Assembly: GCA_029747015.1 (NCBI GenBank)
Contig: JAKOGI010000575.1
Location: 285,501-349,500, forward strand
DNA: 64,000 nucleotides
Source: Carnegiea gigantea
Taxonomy: Eukaryota > Streptophyta > Magnoliopsida > Caryophyllales > Cactaceae
Reading direction: 5' to 3'
Part shown: piece after piece, positions 51,511 through 62,510 of the stretch
How the letters are laid out: every line of letters begins with the position of its first letter
Numbering within the stretch: position 1 is the first letter of the stretch
Notes under the pieces: model-generated
Databases searched by the model: none
What the model was told of the DNA's origin: nothing
What the model saw: only the letters and a program-made list of their open reading frames with translations
Position numbers and translations under genes: made by a program

Positions 51511-52159
51511 TAGTCAATTTAGTGGTTTCTTGAAAAAAAGAGGAAAACATTAATTTATGTCCTAAAAAAAGTGAAAAAAATTCACTAGACCACTAATAAA
51601 TTGGTTTACTCAAATAGTCCATACATAAAGCGTCAAAAAAAACAAAGGGGCTTTAAAAAAACAAAGGGCCCATCCATGATATCAAATGGGCCTAATTAAA
51701 AATGAGGCTAAAAAGGGAAAACTAAATAAAAGAAACCTAAATTAAAGAGGGGTCTAAAAACAGAAGGAAAATTAAAAAAAAAAAGAGGAAGAAGATAAGC
51801 AAAATTGCAAAGGGGCACGACAAGTCTAAGCTCTCAGCAATCATCCACGGAGGAAGAAGACAAAAAAGAAGTGGCAAATTTTAATGGATTGTTGGTTACA
51901 TTAGATTAACACTCTTGGGTGATATGACTATAAATTGGCAAAAATCTTCCGAAGAGATGCCATGGCTTTGAGACAAGATAAAGCCCTGTAAAAATTAGGG
52001 AGGGGGGTGTTGCGTGTAGGCCTACCCACAAGTAATCACGAGTCACCACCGATGACTCATGGAAGCTGAATTTGAATCGGGGATGAAGGCTCCGATCAAA
52101 ATCCGGCTAAGAAAACTCAATGTCCATGGTATTTTGGCATAAGAAAAGAATTCAATCTT

Positions 52160-52402
52160 ATAGATTGCTCCTTGAGAAGCGTCTCCGATTGGCAAACGAG
52201 AAGGAGGAGGTTGTGAAACAGATTCCTAAATAGTTGATATCATCTTAAGTTCAAAAAACGGTGGAGGAGATGCAAAATCTCCATAAGAGACTTCAGGATA
52301 TGGAGACATACATTAATGAGTATTTCAAGCCAATTGACAAAGAAGTGGAGTCCATCATTAATATACAGATGGAGAAAAAGAAGGCAAAGATACAGCGATG
52401 AT
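52160..52402 (+). pseudogene. coiled-coil remnant, family unknown
   Basis: One plus frame reads LEKRLRLANEKEEVVKQIP and, after two stops, TVEEMQNLHKRLQDMETYIN and ESIINIQMEKKKAKIQR. Heptad-like hydrophobics suggest a coiled coil. I do not recognise the family, and the stops argue against a working gene. Confidence 0.35.
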
Positions 52403-52449
52403 GATGCTGGTGTTGATTTTGGGGGGCAAGAGAGTGAATCAGATTAAGA

Positions 52450-52483
52450 AGAGAGAGAGAGGGGGAGAGAGAGAGAGAGAGAG
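52450..52483. repeat. (GA)n microsatellite
   Basis: GA repeats interrupted by a short G-run. Confidence 0.85.
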
Positions 52484-53229
52484 CAGGAGATGATGAAACT
52501 CACCGTAAGCTTGGAGAAAAAAGAAAAAAAAGAATGGTCTAAAAACTTGGAGGGATGAGCAGCACACCAATGAATGTTTAGCATGGAGTTCCTAAATACT
52601 ACTCTAATTCTAATACCAAAAAAATCTATCCCTTTAAATTGTTAATAAAATTTATCACAAATTATTGACAGAGTTTATCATAAATCCTCAAATAACATTA
52701 CTAAAAAAAAAAGAAAAGAAAAGGAATCAATGGGAGGCACTAACAGAAAAAAAAAAAAAACATGTAAGTGGAGTAGAATATGAAGAGTTGAGAATCATGA
52801 CGGATACTACAAACCACTGGAAGACAAAGAAAATAAACTCGACTTAGCAAAGGAATGCTGTTCTTTATCCATTGACACAAAAAGAGGTTGGGATATTTAT
52901 CAGGGCTCTTGGTTATCCTTCATTAACATTGATATATATAGCACCTAGCTTCTTTTATTTGGCTAAAAAAATATTGTTCGCATTTGAGATGATGTTGTTT
53001 GTTATACTCCAGTCTTCGTCTTTAAAGCAACTAAAAGCACTGGTAGCAATTTTGACCCCAAAAAAAAAAATTTGGGTAAGTGTCAAGTCACCAAATTACT
53101 TGGTAATAAAGAAATACCCATCAAATTTTCAATCATTTGTATCTACCAAGCTTTGAAGACTTAGCCACTTCAATTAAAAAAAAAAAAAAACTCAAGTTCA
53201 TATACGCAGCTGATTCTCGAGGGGGCATT

Positions 53230-53856
53230 TGTAGAAGGTAAAAATTCAACTACAAATTGGATGGCAGCACGTGTAAAAAAGAATTAATTCGGCCAATCAC
53301 AAATTATCATATGTCAAGTTGACTTTGGTGAACCTACTTGATTAAAATTAAATGTGGCTAAGATTCAGCAAATTAAAAGTCGTCAGGTGTCGTCAACAAT
53401 GGAGAAATTAGTAATTATTTTCTTTATTTAAAAATAAAGAAATAATTTTTGGATCTAGGCCCAAAGCCCGACTCTAACCTAGTTGGCAGAGCCTATAAAT
53501 AGGGATCCTTCCCCCCTTAGTTGACACATTCAACATTTGCATAATTCAGATGCTCAAAGTGCAAGCAACATCTAGCTACCAAGTAAGAAGGATCAAAACT
53601 TGTGAGCTTCGTGTACAACAATCAATCATTCGCAAATCAACATCAAGAACCATTTCATAGTTTTTTTAACTAATTCTGCATTGACCGAGATCAAGTATCA
53701 CGCCTTGGAACACTCACGTCATACGAGATCGAATCAGAAGATTATTTCATTATATTCAATTCAGAGATTGTACCTATACATACAACATTAGTACAAAATT
53801 AAATTTATTACTCAATTTTACGTCTAATTTATTTTAGGCTCAAAATTATGTTTACA
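53230..53856 (+). repeat. probable LTR (solo or 3' remnant)
   Basis: Begins TGTAGAAGG and ends TGTTTACA. Directly before it lies TCGAGGGGGCATT, a typical polypurine tract placed before a plus-strand 3' LTR. A TATA-like CCTATAAATAG lies at about 53492-53502, a normal place for LTR transcription start. No second copy is in the window, so the call rests on these features alone. Confidence 0.55.
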
Positions 53857-54786
53857 CATCTATTTCATCAGTACCCTCTTGGACACAGTATCTACCTACT
53901 GCTCACTTTTGACTATCTGAAGAGTTCTTCAATTTTTGTTAATTTGTCCAACAAGCTACAACCTAGATAGGCTAATAAATTCTGTATTATTTGTTGGCAC
54001 TTTTGGCATTTTAGCGTCGGTTTTGCATTTGATAAATTATGTATTGCCACTGAGACCTTTTGGAAATACATTAATATGACCGTCCAAGTTTTGTGAAATT
54101 GTAAGATTCCCTGTATAAGAATGAGCAATGCACGATTACATGGAAGCCTCTTCAAGTAAAATTGACTCTCAGGTACCTTGAGTTTTACAACTGCAACTTT
54201 TAGGTCCCTAACTTTTTGAAAATAGAATTGAGGCGCCCTGGAAACAAACTCTTAGGCCCTTTTTCTTATTATATGGTCTGGAATTTTCAGAATTTTTCAA
54301 CTTTGGCTTAAATAGGGTACTTTTATTAATTTTGCTATTTTTTAAGTTTTTTCAAGAAAGATGCTTCATTTAAATAATTTAAATTCTTATAATAGTTATC
54401 ACAATTTATTATTTATATCATAAATATTATATTTATGTGATTATAAGCCCAAGCCCACCATGCTTAAGAAAAATAATAAAGCTTAATTAGAGAGTTTTGA
54501 TGGATACCTGAACTTAGTCGACACTGGACTCTAGCGTTCTTTTAGTTTTCAGTTGACCAACATTGCTAATGTTAACCACACCTTCCTTAGATCAGATATA
54601 GTACAGATTTATTTTGTTTCTTACATCAAATGTAGTCACTAATTTAGTTTCATAATTTAAAAGACAGTGAGATTTTAATTAAGAAATTATAATATTTAAG
54701 ACATAAGGTTTGACTGAATAATATTCCCTACTGAGAAACTTCTTTTATTGAAAGCTTTAAAGTAGAAATATTATAATGAAAATATT
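53857..54786. other. no gene seen
   Basis: AT-rich DNA. The right part may belong to the intergenic region of viral copy 2 (minus strand), but no PBS-like sequence was found here. Confidence 0.45.
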
Positions 54787-55018
54787 AAAGAGGGACTTAG
54801 ACTACCAGGATCATCAGAGATGTTTGCTCATAGAGAAATAGAGAATCTCAACTTCTCTTTTGCTTAAGTACACTCAAATGACCATGTCCTTCTCAGCACT
54901 CAAAGTAGAAACTTAGGCTACTAGGATCAGTAGAAATGCTTGCTCATAGAGAAATGGAGAATCCCAACTTCTCTTTTACTTAAGTATACTCAAATGACCA
55001 TATCCCTTCTCAGCACTC
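54787..55018. repeat. two-copy tandem duplication of about 115 bp
   Basis: 54787-54901 and 54902-55018 align along their length: GGATCA, TTGCTCATAGAGAAAT, CTTCTCTTTT, CTTAAGTA, ACTCAAATGACCAT and TTCTCAGCACTC all occur twice in the same order. It lies past the last viral ORF in the viral (minus) direction, where a caulimovirid intergenic promoter region is expected. Confidence 0.85.
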
Positions 55019-55089
55019 AGCCTATCCTTCTATAGAGGAGATGGATTGCATATGATGCCCTAAGGCTATAGCAGACACTAATATTTTCA

Positions 55090-55987
55090 CATGACTGTGG
55101 CTAGTCATCCATATTGAGATTCTGGATGCCTTCATCTTCAATAATATCTTCTAATCTATTATTATCTAGATAACAATCAAAATTTTCATCAAGTTGAAGA
55201 TGCTATGGATCCCATCTTTCAAATAACTCATGAACATATCTTTCTCCTTTTTCTAAAAGAATTTTTCAGCTCCAACATCAAAGAGATAATTAAAGACATC
55301 TTCTAAAGTAGCTTTTTCTACCTTCATATATTTGCTGAGATCATTATGATAGACTAAAGTAGTGCTCCCGCAATGTAGTAATGTGTTTCCTTATTCAATT
55401 AATGAGTACATTTAGTGATAAATATTATAAAATCTGACTGCTCTTTCTAAGCCATGATCACTACCTACCTTTTGTCATTTTGGAAACCATTCTTGTCATT
55501 GATCATTAGGATCATCTAAATTAAGTAATTGAACAAGACAATGGGTTAGTTTGGCTTTTCCATTTTCACACTCAATTACTGCGCAATATACCTCGACATA
55601 CAGACTTCTAATGTCCGGAATTTTTATTGGACCATCAGGAGGTGTAAGAATTCAATAGATCCTTTTAAACATGCATTGTTAAAACTTAGTTAGTCTTGAG
55701 ACCAATGAGAACTTTGGATCTGGGATTTTTATGAGGTAAGCTACCATTCCATATTCTCAGGCTTTCATGACGAGGTCATTTGGAGAGATTGAATTTGCTG
55801 GGAATCTCACACGACTAACTCCTGATCTATCCAAAAGGAAAATTGTAGTACTCCATGACTCCCAAGTATCATAAGAATAATTATGATAATAGTCGATATA
55901 GGTAGTATACCAATTGTTGAACCATTTTTCTTGAACACGAGAAATTATTTTTTCTTCAATATCATAAGGACATGTTATGTAATTCAT
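55090..55987 (-). pseudogene. viral ORF downstream of RNase H, remnant
   Basis: The longest open piece is 55987-55757 (MNYITCPYDIEEKIISRVQE...). In shifted frames or past stops, coding-like sequence continues to about 55090 (LIKIPDPKF, AVIECENGKAKLTHCLVQLL). By position it corresponds to the third ORF of cavemo/solendovirus-like genomes, often called a transactivator-like protein. I cannot confirm the domain by eye. Confidence 0.5.
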
Positions 55988-56319
55988 TTGTAATTCTAAA
56001 AGGCTGAATCATTGTGCTATCAGATAGGCAAAAAATAGTAGACCAAAGCGTGATCTACGTTTTGTATGGAATTCCAAAATATCCATAAGGATTCAACTTA
56101 AAGGAAAAATCTGTTCTAGCAGTAATGGCATTTTATTTTGGATTTCCTTCTCTTCCTATAGGAGTTCTACTCTAATGATCATCATTGATGAGTTCTCTAG
56201 TTAAACTATCTGCCGTAGAATTCTTTGATCCCTGTATATGTTCAATAGAGAAGGAAAACTTGTTAAGCTATAATTGCCAACGCAGGAGTTGCCCATGCGC
56301 TTATATATTTGATAAATTC

Positions 56320-56331
56320 TTTTTTACAAAA
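56320..56331. repeat. LINE target-site duplication (left)
   Basis: TTTTTTACAAAA, also present at 57246-57257 directly after the LINE tail. Confidence 0.85.
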
Positions 56332-57245
56332 GGCAAAGTATGCTTCAGGTGTGTTGTGCGATAAGAGAATGCCTGTAGGACTAAAAGACAAAGTTTATCG
56401 TGTGGTAGTTAGACCTGCTGTGTTATATGGATCGGAGTGTTGGCCTATGAAGAAGACTCAGGTTTAAAGGCTAATGGTAGCAGAGATGAGGATGATTAGA
56501 TGGATGTGTGGTTACACGAGAATAGATGGAATTAGTAATAGAGTGATAAGAGACTTAGCTAAAGTGGCCCCCATCGAAGATAAGCTGAGAGAAATAAGAC
56601 TAAGATGGTTTGGCCATGTGAAAAGAAGGAGTGCGGACGCTCCAGTGAGGAGATGTGAGAGAATTAACATCCCAGGCGGTAAAAGAGGGAGGGGACGACC
56701 AAAGAAGAGTTTGGATGAGGTGATTAGAAAGGACTTGAAAGTTGTAGGGTTAACGGAGGACATGGCTCAGGATAGGAGACTATGGCGGATAGGATTAAGA
56801 TATTAGATCGCAGAGAGTTAGCCTCATAGTTGATCACTCGATTACAGTAGAATGAGTTTGGTTGTGGTTTCTTCGTATATAATGTTTGTATGCAGGTAGT
56901 TTATGCATCTAGGAAGAGAAATTGTTTGCCTACTTCTGGTTGTTAAGGTACAATATCTCCTTCTGCCTTGTTGCACTTATTGTTACCTAGTTACTGCCGC
57001 CTAATTTTTTTGGTATTTCTTAATTCATTCCCGGTTACTTTTCCTTAGTTTTCTCCATAAAATGTTTTCTCAAAACCTTTCTTCTATAAAATGTTTTCAC
57101 AAAATTTGATTTTTATGGATCTCTTGAAATTAGCCTCTCTATGGGTAGAATTGCTGGTAGAGGTAAGGTTGCCTACATCTGGATCTCTCCAGACCCCACG
57201 AAAGCGGACCCACACTGGGAGTTGTTGTTACTGTTGTTGTTGTTG
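56332..57245 (+). mobile_element. 5'-truncated LINE (RTE-like)
   Basis: A 0.9-kb 3' end of a non-LTR retrotransposon. It carries the last part of the RT protein, a 3' UTR with TCTCCAGACCCCACGAAAGC, and a (TTG)n-type tail (about 57221-57245). Target duplications of 12 bp flank it. The TTG tail instead of poly(A) is typical of plant RTE-like elements. It sits inside the RNase H region of viral copy 2, so it arrived later than the virus. Confidence 0.88.
56345..56806 (+). pseudogene. LINE reverse transcriptase C-terminal fragment
   Basis: VVRPAVLYGSECWPMKKTQ, a stop at 56465, then [33 protein letters not shown] and [17 protein letters not shown]. This is the standard C-terminal end of plant LINE RT proteins. 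The frame 56474-56806 ends at its natural stop. Finger, palm and the endonuclease are missing through 5' truncation. Confidence 0.9.
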
Positions 57246-57257
57246 TTTTTTACAAAA
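57246..57257. repeat. LINE target-site duplication (right)
   Basis: TTTTTTACAAAA, a perfect match to 56320-56331. Confidence 0.85.
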
Positions 57258-57785
57258 CCAAGTATTCCCTTACTATCAGTTCGCATAAGAAAAGGTTTTG
57301 GGGCTAAAAAGGTTTAAAACTTTTCGATTCCCCTTATGACTTCAAGGATTTCTTTTTTTATCATAGGACAGTTGCGTTATAATTTATTAAAACTTTCACT
57401 ACAATATTTGCAGAGTTCTTCTTCTTCTTTGATTTTGAGTACTGTACTCCAGTGCTCATTGTTGGCATCTGTTTCAAGAATTAAATCATCTCATTCATTA
57501 GGCAAATTAAGGACAGAAAGATTTTTACACATCTGTTTGATGTTCTGAACAATCTTTGAATTGCTAGGGGTTCATGTCCAACTTTCTTCTTTATGAGGTT
57601 TTGCGGTAATGGTTTTCTCAAATTAGCTAGATCTTTGATGAAGTCTAAAGCATAGGTAAGACATCCAGGAAACCTTCCCAATTGCTTCCTATCTTCAATC
57701 TTTTTAGGAAAATTTTCTTTTTTTTTTTGGGTTAGAATATGCTTTTGTGGGATATCATCGATGTAAACTGGAAAAAAGTGATTAA

Positions 57786-58033
57786 CACTACAACAAAAAA
57801 TGCACTTAGAAACCGAAATATTCAGTTTCAAAAAGGTAAAATTGGTTTCTAAATGCGACTAAAAACCGATTTGAAACTGAAAGTTATCCGTTTCCGCAAG
57901 CTTGGTCGTAAACCAACTCTGAAATTGAATTTGATTTGGTTTCTAAATTGAAAACCGATATTTGAAACCATTTATACATTGGTTTTAAACATTAGAAACT
58001 GAATACAACCATCGGTTTCTAATATTTAGAAAC
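57786..58033 (+). mobile_element. terminus of a CACTA (En/Spm-like) transposon
   Basis: Starts CACTACAACAAAAAATGCAC, a CACTA-type terminal inverted repeat. It continues with many copies in both orientations of a GAAACCGAT/ATCGGTTTC-like subterminal motif (also GAAACTGA, GGTTTCTAA), the transposase-binding arrangement of this superfamily. The 3 bp before it are TAA. The partner end is not in the window; the gypsy element from about 58034 seems to be nested in it. Confidence 0.82.
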
Positions 58034-58497
58034 TGATTGGGAAAAATCCAATTTCCTAACATTAGGCCCATCCAAGCTAAAATCCTTAGATAAGGCCCAT
58101 ACCCTAGATAGTGGGCCCTAAACACGACCCTAGGGGCTCCCCTCGGGACCCTTCCTTGCCAAGACTAGCAACTCATGCAGAGTGTTCCAGATAAAATTAC
58201 TATTTTATCCCTTTTTCGAAGGGACTATAAATAGTCACCTACCCTCCTCGGGAAAGGGGTTGACAGTCTGATACATTGAACTCATATTGCATTCTCTTTC
58301 TTTTGACCATTGACTTGGACCTTGGGCTAACTTGACCATCGGAGAGGTGTTCCCCGGTCCACAACCAGGGGGTGCCATTTTCGCAAGTTGGGCCATTTTG
58401 GGAAAAGGACGTGGCGTTGCATACGAGCTGTTAGATAAACCCGTTCTTTCATCCCACGTCGTCATCAACAGTACCTCAGAAGAATCCTCCGGAATCA
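58034..58497 (+). repeat. putative 5' LTR of the Tat element
   Basis: TGATT...AATCA ends and a TATA-like ACTATAAATAG near 58226. It ends 3 bp before the primer site. The left border is uncertain because the CACTA subterminal repeats also contain GAAACTGAT. The 3' LTR is outside the window. Confidence 0.6.
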
Positions 58498-58500
58498 GAT

Positions 58501-58518
58501 TGGCGTCGTCTGTGGGGA
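58501..58518 (+). other. primer-binding site of the Tat element
   Basis: TGGCGTCGTCTGTGGGGA, one base different from the TGGCGCCGTCTGTGGG sequence usual in Tat-like elements. Confidence 0.8.
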
Positions 58519-58531
58519 GAGAGTGGTAGCG

Positions 58532-59948
58532 ATGGTGGTAAACGAAGCAACACGAGCACGGACTTGCAAGGACAAGGCTCTCGCGGTTAATACCTCTGTG
58601 CCTCCGGAGGTGCAGCATGTCTCGAAGAGTTAGCTGGCAAATCCCCGATCAACTAGCCTGCCTCTTCCCGAAAGAGAAGCGTACATCACGGTGGATATCG
58701 TCAAAAACTTTATGACAACCATGATGGACACTATCACCCGGCCGGTCTCAGAACATGTTAAAAGGGCTATGGAGGCGGCAAACTTGGCTAGGCCGCTTCC
58801 TCATTTTGATTATATACCTATCAACGGTCGCAAGTCTTCCCACCGGCAGGAGCGGGTACCATCTCCTTGTTACACAGAGTGGGAGCAGGAGGTATCCCGG
58901 TCGAACCGAAGTGGTTGGTCCTATGCAGAGCAGCAAGGTCAATGCGCGGCAGCGAGACCTGGTGCCCGTCCCACGCGGGGGGCAATGGCTAAATCTATGA
59001 CTGCTCCCACTCCTTGTGCAACCCATTCCAGATAGACCACTTAGCGCGAAGAACAAGAGCAGACTTCCAAGCCTCGGGAGGAGATTTTAGGCAGGCGTCG
59101 GCTCAGCCTAGAACACCGTACCCACCGTGATCGCACCCGAAGTCCCGCCTGCGGGGGATCCGCGGTGAGGAGCCACGCCGAGGATACCGGTCTTCCGCTA
59201 GAACTTCGAGGCATGGCTGGGAGAGGAAGAGTCCTTCTGTTGTTGAGATGGAGCACCATCCTGAAACCCCCATCAAGGTGTAGGGAACAGCTGCTCGGCC
59301 GACTGCTCTTCCCTTCTCCACCTTGTTTAGTGCAGAAATCATCAATGCTCTGTGCTACAGGAAAGTCAAGATGCCCACAGTAGACCTTTACAATGGGAAG
59401 ACAGATCATGAAGAGCATCTAGGGCTCTATAAGGTGCAGATGTATGTGCAGGACGTAGATGATGCTGCTTATTGCCGCTATTTCCTTGTTACCTTAAAGG
59501 AAGTGGCGCAATCATGGTTTAATGGTCTACCCCCGGTAAGCGTCACTTGTTCCAGGACCTGGCTGATAAATTTGTTAGCCAATTCATCGCCAGTTGGAAG
59601 AAAAGGAGGATTAGTATCCACTGGTCCAAAATCAAGTAGGGGCCACAAGAGTCCCTTGTCGAATTTGTCAAGCGCTTCCATCAGGAGGTAGTGCTAATTC
59701 CGGACCTAGAAGATGGGATGGCATACACCTCCTTCTTGAACAGTCTCAAGAGTGGCTGCTTCAAGTTCTCCTTGGCTGAACAGAAGGAGACCACACTGGC
59801 CGAGGCCCTGAGGAAGGCCGCAGATTTCATTTATGCCACAGAGATTTGCGCTGACAATTCCGATGCACTGAAGAAGGCTAGGATCCCAAGGGATAAAAAC
59901 CTCAATCATAGTGACAGGAATCCCGGCCCCCAGGAAAGAAGGTCGTAG
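58532..59948 (+). pseudogene. Tat gag remnant
   Basis: The ATG at 58532 is 14 bp after the primer site. It is followed by MVVNEATRARTCKDKALAV and a TAG at 58631. Then VDIVKNFMTTMMDTITRPVS and, from 59323, the gag core: MPTVDLYNGKTDHEEHLGLY, RYFLVTLKEVAQSWFNGLPP. A frameshift at about 59530 and a TAG at 59637 follow. The rest is at 59691-59948 (SFLNSLKSGCFKFSLAEQKE) with a TAG at 59946. Confidence 0.85.
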
Positions 59949-59996
59949 TTCGAGGCAATTGACCCTCAATTTACTACCGACGCTAAAAGCATCCTT

Positions 59997-60548
59997 ATGG
60001 AGGTTAGGGGACATCCCATGCTCCGAAGACCGCCACCCATGACGGCACGCCCGAAGCCGCAGAATGCCAGGAGATACTGCAAGTTTTATGAACAGAGTGG
60101 ATACACCACTACTGAGTGCCTAGAGCTGAAGAAAGCCCTTCATGAATTGACAGACAAGGGTCAAATCGATCGATTTTTAAAGAGAGGAACCCGGTTCCTT
60201 CAACCAGAACAGGAGCCTGCACAACCCCAACTGCGAAATGAGGAGTGTTCGATAGAAGTCGTGGCCACAGTTGTTGGGGGCTATGCGGAAGGAATGATCC
60301 GGTCAGCTTGGAAAGTTCAGTTCAGAAGTACACAGCAGGTACTTACCACTGAGCAAGGACCCTGTATAACGGTGCCCATAATGGTGTTTGGTGAAAAGGA
60401 AACCCCGCGATTCGCCTCTCTACACAATGATCCCTCAGTCGTGGAGATGAAGATAGCAAGTGCAATTGCACGGCGAATTCTGATCGACACGCGTTGCTCC
60501 GTCGACATCATAACCTGGGATTGCTTAAAGAAGCTCACGCACCCCTGA
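59997..60548 (+). pseudogene. Tat gag C-terminal and protease start
   Basis: YCKFYEQSGYTTTECLELKK is the Tat-type zinc-binding segment, followed by ALHELTDKGQIDRFLKRGT. Near 60480 the protease active site reads LIDTRCSVDIITWDCLKKL, with Arg-Cys where Gly-Ser is usual. Stop TGA at 60546. Confidence 0.85.
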
Positions 60549-60549
60549 C

Positions 60550-61071
60550 GTGAAATCGTCCTTGGTGCACCCCATCTTGGGCTTCTGCGGGCAGGAGGTG
60601 AATCTCACTGGGATGATCCGCCTCCCTGTACACTTTAGTGATAAGCTCAAATCCAAGGACCTAGAGGCTAACTTCTTGGTCGTTGACATGCCTACCGCCT
60701 ACAATGTGATCCTAGGACGTCCAACCCTTCACAGGGTGAAAGCCGTCATCGCCTCATACCTCCTCCAGCTCCAATTCGACATTGATGATGGAAGCATCGG
60801 TGAAATGCATAGGGACCAATGGATGGCACGGGGGTGTTACTTGATGAGCATTAGACCCGAGGTCGAGCGAATGAAGGAGCACATGCCTGACGGGCCATCC
60901 CAGGCGGAGAAGCGTGTAAGGGCGACACCAGCCATCATGGTCCCAAAAGCATTGCTCATCCACACCCTCACCTCGGCGGAACCCTCACGACCTCGACCGG
61001 AGGCCACGGGTGATGTGGAGCAAGTTTCACTCGAGGAAGAATGGCCTGAGTGCACAGTTCAGCTGGGTTGA
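60550..61071 (+). pseudogene. Tat protease C-terminal and linker
   Basis: ANFLVVDMPTAYNVILGRPT is the second conserved segment of the retroviral-type protease. The linker toward RT follows and ends at TGA 61069. The frame between 60546 and 60580 is shifted. Confidence 0.82.
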
Positions 61072-61079
61072 GATATGGC

Positions 61080-62022
61080 AACCCTCGATCGGCAATCACT
61101 GCTCTCCCTCTTATAGGAGGATAAAGATGTCTTCACGTTTGGACCTGAGGAAATGCCCGAAATCGCCCTAACTATTATGGAACACCGGCTTAACATGGAC
61201 CCTTATCACAGGCCGGTTATCCAAAAGAAGCGCCATATGGGCCCAGAGAGAGTGGTCGTCGCCAATGCTGAAGTATAGAAGTTGCTAGAAGTTGGGTTCA
61301 TTCGAGAGTGTCAATACCCTGAATGGATCTCGAATGTGGTGTTAGTGAAGAAACCCAACGGGACTTGGAGAATATGTGTGGATTTCACGGATTTAAACAA
61401 GGCTTGCTCGAAGGATAGCTATCCGCTGTCGAAAATTGACAAGGTGGTGGATGCCATAGCCGGACATGCCTTATTGAGTTTCATGGACGCTTTTTCCGGG
61501 TACCACCAGATAACCCTCTGCGCGGAAGATCAGGAAAAGATTGCGTTCATCACAGACCGCGACCTCCACTGTTATAAGATGATGCCTTTTGGATTAAAGA
61601 ACGTAGGGGCCACTTACCAGCGCTTGGTTAGCAAACTATAAGAACCCGTCATTGGCAAGACCATGGAAGTCTATGTCGATGACATAATAGTAAAAAGCAA
61701 GACCGATGGGGATCATGACCATGATTTGAGAAAGACGTTTGATATACTACGGGCCTTCAGCATGAAGCTTAACCCCAAGAAGTGCGTATTTGGGCTACGG
61801 TCGGGCAAATTTCTGGGCTTCATGATCAGCAGCTGCAGAATCGAAGCTAACCTGGACAAGATCCAGGCCGTCCTCGACATGAAGCTGCCACGGAGTGTAA
61901 GAGAAGTGCAATGCCTAACCGACTGCATAGCCGCCTTGGGCCGATTTATGTCCCAGTCTCCAGACAAGTGCGAGTCGTTCTTCCACGTCTTACGACAGCG
62001 GGCTAACTTCAGTTGGGACTAG
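61080..62022 (+). pseudogene. Tat reverse transcriptase remnant
   Basis: KKPNGTWRICVDFTDLNKAC, DAIAGHALLSFMDAFSGYHQ, MMPFGLKNVGATYQRLV and VYVDDIIVKSKTD are the RT motifs, with the YVDD box intact. Stops lie at 61113 (TAG), 61276 (TAG), 61639 (TAA) and 62020-62025 (two TAG). Confidence 0.92.
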
Positions 62023-62025
62023 TAG

Positions 62026-62399
62026 GCTGACGAGGCTTTCCAAGCTTTGAAGACCTACCTGGCTTGGCTATCAAAATCGCCAGCCCCCTGGAAGAGGAAA
62101 TTCTAGTCCTATATTTAGTTGTTTCAGAGCACGTGGTCAGCGCTATTCTCGTAGTGGAAAGGGCTAAGGAGCAAATCCCTGTGTACTATGTAAGTCACGC
62201 CTTGGCGGCGGGAACAGAAGTGAGCTATCCTCTTATAGAGAAGTTTGCTTATGCCCTAGTGATGGCCAGTCGGAAGCTGACGCCCTACTTTAAGGCTCAA
62301 AAGATCCTGGTCCTAACCGATCAGCCCTTGAAGAACGTCCTTCAGAAGTTAGATGCCTCAGGGTGGCTCTTGAAATGGGCCGTCGAACTGTCACGCTAG
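62026..62399 (+). pseudogene. Tat RNase H (first domain) remnant
   Basis: LYLVVSEHVVSAILVVERAK, YYVSHALAAGTEVSYPLIEK and ILVLTDQPLKNVLQKLDASG fit the RNase H domain that follows RT in Ty3/gypsy pol. A frame change lies near 62060. Stop TAG at 62397. Confidence 0.88.
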
Positions 62400-62510
62400 G
62401 ACTTGGCCTTTGAACCACGGCTAGTCATGAAAGCCCAGGTGTTAGCTGACTTTTTAGCCGAGAATACAACACTAGCCAAGGAAGGTGATTTGCACCCGCG
62501 GCCCTAGAAC

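Larger units (their letters stand above)
51147..53216. other. non-coding stretch with decayed fragments
   Basis: No supported gene. It holds a GA-rich microsatellite at about 52450-52483 and several A-runs. About 51185-51500 contains two or three diverged repeats of a unit with GAGAAACGATT/CATCTTAAAAGTC. A possible coiled-coil remnant is listed separately. Confidence 0.5.
54787..57785 (-). mobile_element. Endogenous pararetrovirus, copy 2 (inverted), interrupted
   Basis: Minus-strand sequence of the same family as copy 1. The RT thumb and connection (IENFPKK-like region, RKQLGRFPGCLTYALDFIKD; LRKP) start at the CACTA end at 57786, followed by RNase H pieces to 57258. A LINE insertion lies at 56332-57245. 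Then comes the RNase H end (NKFSFSIEHIQGSKNSTADS) at about 56280-56190, and a downstream ORF. Copies 1 and 2 overlap around the RT/RNase H border, so they are two insertions or a rearranged pair, not one split copy. The leftward limit is uncertain. Confidence 0.75.

Noticed and set aside
52160..52402. coiled-coil remnant as a working gene
   Set aside because: Two in-frame stops and no start or splice context.
58235..59056. several 80-127-codon minus-strand frames in the gypsy region
   Set aside because: Opposite-strand shadows of the GC-richer LTR and gag sequence.
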